DNA from: Holosporales bacterium | Lineage (GTDB): Bacteria; Pseudomonadota; Alphaproteobacteria; UBA3830; JAIRWN01 | Assembly: GCA_031267535.1 (NCBI GenBank) | Contig: JAIRYS010000015.1 | Coordinates: 1-41,109 of the forward strand | Direction: 5' to 3' | DNA: 41,109 bases | In this document: positions 1 to 7,241 of the stretch, one piece after another | Layout: every line of letters begins with the position of its first letter | Position numbering within the stretch: the stretch's first letter is position 1 | Made by a program: the position numbers and the translations under genes | Notes under the pieces: model-generated | The model's input: only the letters and a program-made list of their open reading frames with translations | Databases searched by the model: none | What the model was told of the DNA's origin: nothing

Positions 1-572
1 ATTCATATCCACCTCCGTTAATAAATTCATTTCAGATTGAAATGATTCGTCTGATGCAGGAACATGTTTGCCGAGGAGATTTTTAAACAAGACCAGTTCG
101 CAGAACTGACAATCGAGGAGGTCCTCTCGACCTCCGAGCCGCAGCTCAGGCTGCGTTGATGTAGCATTACGCTCATCAAACAAATCTTGGTGAACGCCCC
201 TTGACTGATGTGGCTCAGTATTAGACAAAGCGTCACACATACCACTTCTTACAAATGGCAGTGACAATTTGATCTGAGTTGATTGGGAAAGAGGCTTGTT
301 TAGATTTTGACTTAAGGAAGGCTGAACATTGACTATCTGACGAGCTGGGGGGGGGGGGTAGTCTTGTAACTGGCTGAATTGCTGGGTTTGATTGAGATCT
401 GAACTATTGTCTTATTTGCAATCTCTTGCCTATTAGTATTCGCAGTTGAAGCCGCTACTAATTCGGTGTTGTTACATGCCGCTCCGCTGTCTTTTCTTCC
501 CGCCATAGCTGCTAGAACTGCCTCCGTGTTACGTGATACTCCGCTTTTGCTTAAAACTTCTACTCCGACCAT
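1..572 (-). CDS. Hypothetical protein interrupted at a poly-C(12) tract; runs off the left edge of the window
   Basis: Minus-strand ORF with ATG at 572 preceded by GGAG (cgaGGAGtcagcgcaATG). The frame stops soon after the C12 tract (TPPPQLVR*), but another frame is open from the tract to base 1 (116 codons, PARQIVNVQPSLSQNLNK...LLTEVDMN). Confidence 0.55.
347..358. repeat. 12-nt homopolymeric G tract (C on the coding strand)
   Basis: Read directly: cgagct-GGGGGGGGGGGG-ta. The longest homopolymer I saw in the window. Confidence 0.95.
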
Positions 573-693
573 TGCGCTGACTCCTCGCTGAACATTTAAT
601 AACCCGAAGTCTTGCAATAAATAATTAATTTACAGTTAAAGCGTTATGTTGCTTTTAAACAATCCTCAAGACTATGCTTCTTAAACCCTCCAG

Positions 694-870
694 ACCGCCT
701 CTAGAGACCGTTTGTACTCTGATTAAGAGACTTTGGAAACTTCCACCGGGCATAGTACATTTCTAAAGCGCCTCTCTAGATCTCCTTCTGAAACCTCCGC
801 CCCTTAGAAACTAAGAGACTTCGGAAAAATAACCCATGCGTCGTGTTTTTTTAGAAGGCGCCCTAGATTT
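694..870. repeat. Imperfect direct repeats in non-coding DNA
   Basis: accgcctctagag (694), agcgcctctctagat (767) and ggcgccctagattt (857); also taagagactttggaaac (724) and taagagacttcggaaaa (812). Confidence 0.45.
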
Positions 871-1090
871 CCTTTTGCGACCACTTCACTCTGAAAATAT
901 CGCAAACAATGAAATAAAAAGATTTCTGTACTGGTTTTCAACGCCTAGTCCTAAAGATTAAATTGCCGAGTTAGATTTTTACTGAATCTACCTATCTTTA
1001 TAATAATTTCCCATTAGAAAAAGTTCATAATTACTTGATTTTTAATATATTATTAAAAAATACTTTAATTTTGATGCGAATTTTATTAAA

Positions 1091-2323
1091 ATGCATCAAT
1101 CGATTAATTGTAACAACAGTACAAGACTGATGAATAAATTTACAAAAAGTTTACTGAAGCTAAAGGCAGGATTTAGAAAGCCGAACAGCGCAAATGTTTT
1201 GGCTTTTAGCGACAACATGCCACCAGTATGGACGCCACGAGCTTATAAAAATTTAGCCAATGAGGGATATAAAAAGAACGTGATAGCCTACAGAGCCATC
1301 AATCTTATATCCCGCGGCATAGCTGCTGTGCCTTTGAAACTGTTCAGTTTTGGAACTGCGCTGACAAGCGGTGAACATATTGTCGCCAGCCTTTTGGATC
1401 ATCCCAACAGCGATCAAACCAGATCAGAGTTCTTGGAAACTTTGACTTGTCATCTGTTGATGTCGGGTAATGCATACATTTATTTGCACTACGAAGACGA
1501 CGTATTCCCAATCACCATGCATTTGCTTAGGCCAGATAGGGTGAAAATTAAAGCGGATAAAATGGGCAAGGTTACTGAATATGATTATGGTCAAAATAGG
1601 CAAATTCCCTCCTATTCAACCAAATTTAAAAGAAAGCAAGTTTTGCACCTTAAATTCTTTAACCCACTAGATGATTTCTATGGCCTGAGTCCCATTGAGG
1701 CCGCCGCGATAGCGATAGATCAATATAATGCCGTGTCGTCACACAATTTATCGCTGCTTCAGAATGGCGGCCGTCCTTCCGGCTGCCTCATTTTGAAAAA
1801 TAAAGAATTTATGACTGAGCAGCAAAAACAAGCTTTAAGGGCAAGCATAAAAAAATCATACGAAGGAGCGCTGAATGCCGGAAAGACGATGGTTCTTGAG
1901 GGTGATTTTGAGTGGAAGGAAATGGGTTTGTCGCCGAAAGACCTGGATTTTGTAACCGGGAAAACCTTCTCTGCCCGAGAAATATCGCAAGCCTTTGGGG
2001 TTCCGCCTATGTTGGTTGGCGTACCGGGAGACGCTACTTTTTCAAACTATCGCGAAGCGAGATATCACCTTTGGGAAGATACAATTTTGCCGCTGTTGGA
2101 TTACGTTCTAAGTCAGCTAAATGAAGCTCTTATAGACACAGGCGATCGTAACAATCTGGTTATTAGTTACAACGAGGACGAAATTTATGCTCTTTCGCTA
2201 AAGCGAGACAGCGTGTGGAAGCGCATTTCGGAAGCAGAGTTTTTAACCACTAACGAAAAGCGGCAAGCTTTGGGATTTGGTCCCATAGACGGCGGCGACA
2301 GTTTAGGAAAAATGCCCGATTAG
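1091..2323 (+). CDS. HK97-family phage portal protein (RcGTA g3-like)
   Basis: 410-aa ORF with portal motifs: NVIAYRAINLISRGIAAVPLKLF, LLMSGNAYIYL, FNPLDDFYGLSPIEAAAIAIDQYNA, GGRPSGCLI, AFGVPPMLVGVPG. ATG at 1130 is an alternative start. Confidence 0.93.
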   Translation: MHQSINCNNSTRLMNKFTKSLLKLKAGFRKPNSANVLAFSDNMPPVWTPRAYKNLANEGYKKNVIAYRAINLISRGIAAVPLKLFSFGTALTSGEHIVASLLDHPNSDQTRSEFLETLTCHLLMSGNAYIYLHYEDDVFPITMHLLRPDRVKIKADKMGKVTEYDYGQNRQIPSYSTKFKRKQVLHLKFFNPLDDFYGLSPIEAAAIAIDQYNAVSSHNLSLLQNGGRPSGCLILKNKEFMTEQQKQALRASIKKSYEGALNAGKTMVLEGDFEWKEMGLSPKDLDFVTGKTFSAREISQAFGVPPMLVGVPGDATFSNYREARYHLWEDTILPLLDYVLSQLNEALIDTGDRNNLVISYNEDEIYALSLKRDSVWKRISEAEFLTTNEKRQALGFGPIDGGDSLGKMPD

Positions 2324-2349
2324 ACACAATTTTTAAGAGGAGGAGCTCT

Positions 2350-2970
2350 GTGAAAACATATTTATCACCCGCGATTGACGCCGCTGAATTTACATGCGCT
2401 CAGAGACAATTTGCGATCAAAAGTCTGTCTGCGTCCGGTGAATTTCAAGGATATGCAAGCGTGTTCGACGTGGTGGATCAACAAGGCGACGTAGTTGAAA
2501 AGGGCGCTTTCAAAGACTGCCTTGAAAAAGCAAAAATCCTTGGAAGCTATCCAAAGCTTCTTTGGCAACATGACCAAAAGAAGCCAATAGGGCGCATTTT
2601 GGAGCTTAGAGAAGACAGGCACGGTCTGTTTATCCACGCCCAGCTTCTGTTGGAGGTGAAGCAGGCAAAGGAAGCATATGCTTTGCTTAAAAATAAAGCC
2701 ATAGAAGGTATGTCCATAGGATATAGGGTGATCAGATCAACCAGAGACTCAAAGACAAGTTCGGTGAGGCGCTTGCTTAAACTGGATTTACTGGAAGTAT
2801 CGCTTGTAACTTTTGCAGCCAATCCCAGGGCATGCATAACAGATGTGAAGTCCGCTGAGACAAGCGAGGCTGAAGCATGGTTGGCCGCCGACATACATCG
2901 CTTAGCGGCCATCATAAGGGGACTGACGTTTAATTCTAACAAGGAGGAAAGACATGAAATCGAATGTTAA
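2350..2970 (+). CDS. HK97-family prohead protease (RcGTA g4-like)
   Basis: FQGYASVFDVVDQQGDVVEKGAF...LLWQHDQKKPIGRI...IEGMSIGYRV...LLEVSLVTFAANPRA; preceded by gaggagg; GTG start. Confidence 0.93.
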   Translation: MKTYLSPAIDAAEFTCAQRQFAIKSLSASGEFQGYASVFDVVDQQGDVVEKGAFKDCLEKAKILGSYPKLLWQHDQKKPIGRILELREDRHGLFIHAQLLLEVKQAKEAYALLKNKAIEGMSIGYRVIRSTRDSKTSSVRRLLKLDLLEVSLVTFAANPRACITDVKSAETSEAEAWLAADIHRLAAIIRGLTFNSNKEERHEIEC

Positions 2971-4184
2971 TGAGGCATTGGACGGTCTATATAGCGCATT
3001 TCATGAGTTTAAAAGCTCAAACGGCGACAGACTTAACGAACTAGAGGAAAAGATAGCCGCTAAGAATCAAGCGGGCGGGCAAATGACAGACAGAGTTAAA
3101 AAGCTTGACGCCGTAATTAATAAGGCGGGGGCCAGATTACGCGAAATAAGCATGAAACAAAACGATAGAGAGGAGATCGTTATGAAACAACAAACCGACA
3201 ATAACCAAGAACATAAGCAAGCAATCGCAAATTACCTTCGTAAAGGCGATGATGCGTGTATCAGAGAAATCTGTACGAAAGCGGCGCTAAGCTCTGCTAC
3301 TGACAACATAGGCGGTTTTATTATGCCCGCTGAAGTCGTACACCAAATGAACAAGGCTTTGCATTCGACGTCATCAATGCGATCCATCGCACGGGTAACA
3401 ACGATATCAACCAGCGCGCTAGAGGTGCTTATTGAGAAAAAGCTGCCTAACGCTGGTTGGGCAAATGAAACCGACGCTAGAGATGAAACAGACGCCCCTG
3501 AACTAGAAAAAATCAGCATAGACGTTCACGCGATTTACGCCAAACCTAAGGCCAGTCAGCAGCTTCTGGACGACGGTAAGATAGATGTAGAAGAATGGCT
3601 TATGACAACCATTGCCGAAGAAAATCGCTGCTGTTGAGAATCAAGCCTTTGTCAATGGAGACGGCAACAATAAGCCCAAAGGCTTTTTGGCTTATGAAGG
3701 CGGGGACAAAGAATCGTGGGAATGGGGTAAGATTGAGACCATCAAGTCCGGGGCCAATGGAACCTTCGGCGATGATCCAGCCGGACTTATGATGGACGTG
3801 TTGGGTTCGCTTAAGCCACAGTACTTGCAAGGGGCAGTATGGGTTATGCCAAGATCTACCCTGGCCGAAGTTCGTAAGATTAGGGACAGAGATTCCGGTC
3901 GCTATCTTTGGACGCCAAATCTAGAACAAGCTTCGCCTTCCATTCTACTTGGATATCCAGTGGTGATTATGGACGATATGCCTGTTCTGGCCAATGGAAC
4001 CGCAAGTAAATCCGCGGCGTTTGGCAACTTTAAGTCTGGGTACCAGATTGTCGACAGACAAGAATTGCAAATCATTCGCGATCCGTTTTCAGCCAAACCT
4101 TTTGTCGAATTCTATGTAACAAAACGCGTAGGCGGCGCGATTGTTGACTTTGATGCAATCAAGATTGTGGATTTCTCAAAGTAG
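2954..4184 (+). pseudogene. HK97-family major capsid protein split by a 1-nt frameshift (frame 1 2954-3637; frame 2 resumes ~3612-4184)
   Basis: N-part contains SSATDNIGGFIMPAEVV...KPKASQQLLDDGKIDVEEWLMTTIAEE. C-part continues IAAVENQAFVNGDGNNKPKGFLAYEG...KSAAFGNFKSGYQIVDRQELQIIRDPFSAKPFVEFYVTKRVGG. Removing one A from AAAA at 3621-3624 fuses them. Confidence 0.9.
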
Positions 4185-4195
4185 TTTTTTACAGT

Positions 4196-4238
4196 GGTGT
4201 ATCCAGTGTTCTGTGAACGCTCAGGACGCGGATACGCC
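4196..4238 (+). promoter_or_regulatory. Intergenic RNA hairpin after the capsid gene (attenuator or partial terminator candidate)
   Basis: GGTGTATCC-AGTGTTC-TGT-GAACGCT-CAGGACGC-GGATACGCC: 9-bp plus 7-bp stacked stems (one G-U each) with an 8-nt bulge; T8 run at 4252-4259. Confidence 0.55.
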
Positions 4239-4276
4239 CTTTGTCAATCGTATTTTTTTTGAACAGGGGGATAACC

Positions 4277-4885
4277 GTGTCATTAAAATTGCTGCAAAAG
4301 CCGGAATCAGAACCGATTAGATTGGATGATATAAAAAGCTTCCTACATCTTGAGCATGATCTAGATGACTACTTGCTAAATGTGCTGATAACAACGGCCA
4401 GGGAGCTAGTTGAGAAGTTCCTCGGTAGATCTTTGATAACCCAGAAATTGCAATACCAAAATCAGGTGGAGATTTGCGCTGAACCAACCAGGCTTTTGAA
4501 CGTAACGGAAGGTTGTCCGTTTGGCATGAATGTGAACATAGCGCTTCCTAACGCCCCAATTATTGAGGTTACTGACCTGATGTGTAATGGGGCGAGGGTT
4601 GAAGAGCCTAATTTTAAGCTAACAACAGTTGGCGACAGGGAAATTTTATCGCTGCAAACCAAAAAGTGTACAGGTCAGCCTTTGGATATATCGGCGCAAT
4701 ATACCGCCGGTTACGGTGACAAGGCCGAGGATGTGCCATCGACCATTCGACTGGCGATTATGCTTGTTGTCAGCCGTGTATACAAAGATCGCGATTTAAT
4801 GTCAAACGGGCAAGAAAATTTATTAGACGGCGTTAAACATTTGCTTTGCGCCTATCGAATAAATCAAGACATGTGGGTGAAATAA
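4277..4885 (+). CDS. Head-tail connector protein (gp6-like / RcGTA g6-like)
   Basis: PIRLDDIKSFLHLEHDLDDYLLNVLITTARELVEKFLGRSLITQ...AQYTAGYGDKAEDVPSTIRLAIMLVVSRVYKDRD; GTG start after CAGGGGG. Confidence 0.85.
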   Translation: MSLKLLQKPESEPIRLDDIKSFLHLEHDLDDYLLNVLITTARELVEKFLGRSLITQKLQYQNQVEICAEPTRLLNVTEGCPFGMNVNIALPNAPIIEVTDLMCNGARVEEPNFKLTTVGDREILSLQTKKCTGQPLDISAQYTAGYGDKAEDVPSTIRLAIMLVVSRVYKDRDLMSNGQENLLDGVKHLLCAYRINQDMWVK

Positions 4886-4896
4886 GAGATCGCGCA

Positions 4897-5211
4897 ATGA
4901 AAAGAAAAATATATTCGCCAAACGAAAGGGTGAGAATAGAGATGTATCAGCTGACACCAGACGGCTTAGGCGGTTTTAAGAAATCGTGGCGGTTATGGCG
5001 AGAAACAACCTGCCGTATGCAACAGGTTTTTAGCAAATCAAAGCGGAATGTAGATTTTCTGCTGAGCTTTAGCTGGACGCCAAATTTCCCGAATAATATC
5101 AGAATTATCAACAAAAAGGGCGAGCCGCTTTATCCAATAACGACGCCCTTAGAAAATGGCTTTGAGTCAATATTGATCACAGTAAGGAAAGGTAACAATG
5201 AGCAATTGTAA
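4897..5211 (+). CDS. Phage head closure / head-tail adaptor protein (RcGTA g7-like)
   Basis: Small ORF in the expected synteny position: RVRIEMYQLTPDGLGGFKKSWRLWRETTCRMQQV... Confidence 0.75.
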   Translation: MKRKIYSPNERVRIEMYQLTPDGLGGFKKSWRLWRETTCRMQQVFSKSKRNVDFLLSFSWTPNFPNNIRIINKKGEPLYPITTPLENGFESILITVRKGNNEQL

Positions 5212-5578
5212 ATGGCCGTTTGTTATAACAAAATTTCTTGTCAAACAACTGCGAGAAGCCTGCGAGATTTTCACATGTCGCCTGAGTAACGACAAAGCAA
5301 CGCCCTACGCAATGTTGGAAATAGACGAAATAACTCCGGCGATTCCCGTAGATCGCGCCAAGGTGTCGTTCAGACTGCATGTGCACAACAACTATATAGG
5401 CAATCAAGAGGCCTTAAGCATTTCACAGAAAATAATCAGCATTTTGACTGGTAAGGCTTTTGATTTAGTCGACGATGAAACGAGCATTCGTGCCCGCGTA
5501 CGTTTCAAATACATTGGAAAAGAGCACAATGAGCACGCTTACAAATTCGACGGCCTAATAAGGCAAATAGGAGGATAG
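5198..5578 (+). CDS. Tail terminator-like protein (DUF3168/RcGTA g8-like)
   Basis: 126 aa in the synteny position after head closure; YAMLEIDEITPAIPVDRAKVSFRLHVHNNYIGNQEALSISQKI. Confidence 0.65.
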   Translation: MSNCKWPFVITKFLVKQLREACEIFTCRLSNDKATPYAMLEIDEITPAIPVDRAKVSFRLHVHNNYIGNQEALSISQKIISILTGKAFDLVDDETSIRARVRFKYIGKEHNEHAYKFDGLIRQIGG

Positions 5579-5584
5579 TCGAAC

Positions 5585-5740
5585 ATGATGAATTTAGCCA
5601 ACTTAATACCAACTTCGGATTTAGAAGAGTACTGCATATACACCGAGGAAAGCGCAGTAGACGTTGTGCAAGAGCTTGAATCATATTTGCGCGAAAACTC
5701 TCGCATCAGGTTTTGTATAGACCCTAGCTGGATGAGCTAA
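5585..5740 (+). CDS. Small 51-aa hypothetical protein in the tail module
   Basis: Translated by hand (below the ORF track cutoff): MMNLANLIPTSDLEEYCIYTEESAVDVVQELESYLRENSRIRFCIDPSWMS*; lies between closely packed ORFs. Confidence 0.5.
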   Translation: MMNLANLIPTSDLEEYCIYTEESAVDVVQELESYLRENSRIRFCIDPSWMS

Positions 5741-5744
5741 TTAA

Positions 5745-6254
5745 ATGAAAGAAAGCGAATTGATAATGAGCGTTGGGGGATTACCTCCTATGAGCGCTTA
5801 TGGTTGCAAACAAAGCCTGTTTCCAGCCGAAATTGGGGAAGTGCTGAGAGACATAAATGGCGAGCTTGTCTGCCTGGGTAACAATGCTCGTAAATACAGA
5901 AGCGTCATAACCGGACAAGACACTAATTCTGTGGCGCTTGACGGCTTGTGGATCGGCGCGCAAATACAGATAGGATGCATTCAAATGCTTTGGATCTGCT
6001 TAGATGAGGGTATACAAAATCTGCATATCAGCCGACCGGCCGTAGAAGGCTCGGTGGTGGCCGCAGACGAATCAGGAAACAGACTGGAAATTGAAAGTAT
6101 AGACGGAACAGATTTGAGGTTGCGTTCTGCTACTACAGAGAAATCTTTCGTCGGTTTCCGTCCATGGTTAACCATGCGGGTAGTTAACTTTATCATGCAA
6201 ACCGACGAATGGGGTAACGCCTGTTCCTGGAAGATTATCTTGGAAGAGGTATGA
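5745..6254 (+). CDS. Hypothetical tail-module protein
   Basis: 169-aa ORF, MSVGGLPPMSAYGCKQSLFPAEIGEVLRDINGELVCLGNNARKYRSVITGQDTNSVALDGLWIG...; collinear with phage genes. Confidence 0.65.
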   Translation: MKESELIMSVGGLPPMSAYGCKQSLFPAEIGEVLRDINGELVCLGNNARKYRSVITGQDTNSVALDGLWIGAQIQIGCIQMLWICLDEGIQNLHISRPAVEGSVVAADESGNRLEIESIDGTDLRLRSATTEKSFVGFRPWLTMRVVNFIMQTDEWGNACSWKIILEEV

Positions 6255-6264
6255 AGATGAATAT

Positions 6265-7155
6265 CTACGCCGGCTTAGACAATTTACGCTTCTTGCTGCT
6301 TTCATTGTACACAAGGTACAACGTGCTTGGCGCGATAATCGCAGCCGCGATGTACAGATTCATGCCGGGTACGTCCCCAAAAAATATGAACCCGAAGGCT
6401 GCCGATACGATAAATTCGCAGTACCTAAAGGGCGCCAAAGCCGACAACTCGGCGGCAGCGTAGGCCTTAAAGATGAAATATTGGATTAAATTTCCTCCGG
6501 CGCCAAGGACAAACAGCCAAATAAGCTCGTTGCCAGTAGGACGAGCCCAATCGCACAGCGCTGGTATTAGGCTTAAGGCTGTCGTGCCTAAGGAGAAGTA
6601 AAAAAGCATCGTGAAACGATCTTCGTTATCGATCATTTTCTTTATGAGGATATCTTGAATGGCAAACAAAATGGCGGAAGCAACAGGAATCAATATAACT
6701 AACCGCAATGACACTCCATCCGGGCTCATAAGGAAATATAGGCCGCTAAAGCCTATGAACGTAGCGCGCCATCTGTTGGCGGAAATGCGTTCTTTTAAAA
6801 ATATGGCTGACAGGACGAGCACGAACAGAGGCAGCGTCCAAAATACCGTAGTCACCTCGGCCAACGGCATTTTGATAACTGAATAAACGCACAGCAAAAC
6901 CGACAAAAAGCCCAGAACAGAGCGCAATATGTTTAATCCTAAGTACTTAGTAACAAAAATTGACCGGCCGCGCTTGATAATAAAAGGAAGCAAAGTAATG
7001 AATCCGAAAAAGAATCTAAAAAAAGCGACTTCCAGCTCGGAAAGCCGCTGTCCAACGAATTTCATAACGGTATCGTTGGTTGAGCTGACCAAAAAGACTA
7101 AAAGCGAGAAAAATATGCCTTGTAGGTAGCCTGGGCGATTGAACCAATTTTGCAT
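6265..7155 (-). CDS. EamA/DMT-family permease (resembles rickettsial-type metabolite/SAM transporters)
   Basis: About 10 hydrophobic helices; paired EamA repeats, LQGIFFSLLVFLVSSTNDTVMKFVG...FFRFFFGFITLLPF; APFRYCEFIVSAAFGFIFFGD. Confidence 0.85.
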   Translation of the reverse strand: MQNWFNRPGYLQGIFFSLLVFLVSSTNDTVMKFVGQRLSELEVAFFRFFFGFITLLPFIIKRGRSIFVTKYLGLNILRSVLGFLSVLLCVYSVIKMPLAEVTTVFWTLPLFVLVLSAIFLKERISANRWRATFIGFSGLYFLMSPDGVSLRLVILIPVASAILFAIQDILIKKMIDNEDRFTMLFYFSLGTTALSLIPALCDWARPTGNELIWLFVLGAGGNLIQYFIFKAYAAAELSALAPFRYCEFIVSAAFGFIFFGDVPGMNLYIAAAIIAPSTLYLVYNESSKKRKLSKPA

Positions 7156-7163
7156 AAAAACAC

Positions 7164-7186
7164 GCTCTTCGGAATTTCCGCAGAGC
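7164..7186. promoter_or_regulatory. Near-perfect palindrome in a divergent intergenic region (operator or hairpin candidate)
   Basis: GCTCTTCGGAA-T-TTCCGCAGAGC: 11-bp arms with one mismatch. Confidence 0.5.
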
Positions 7187-7241
7187 TTAGCAAAAGATTA
7201 AAGAAAAATTAAGTCCATACTTTATGGCTTGATAGGAACCT

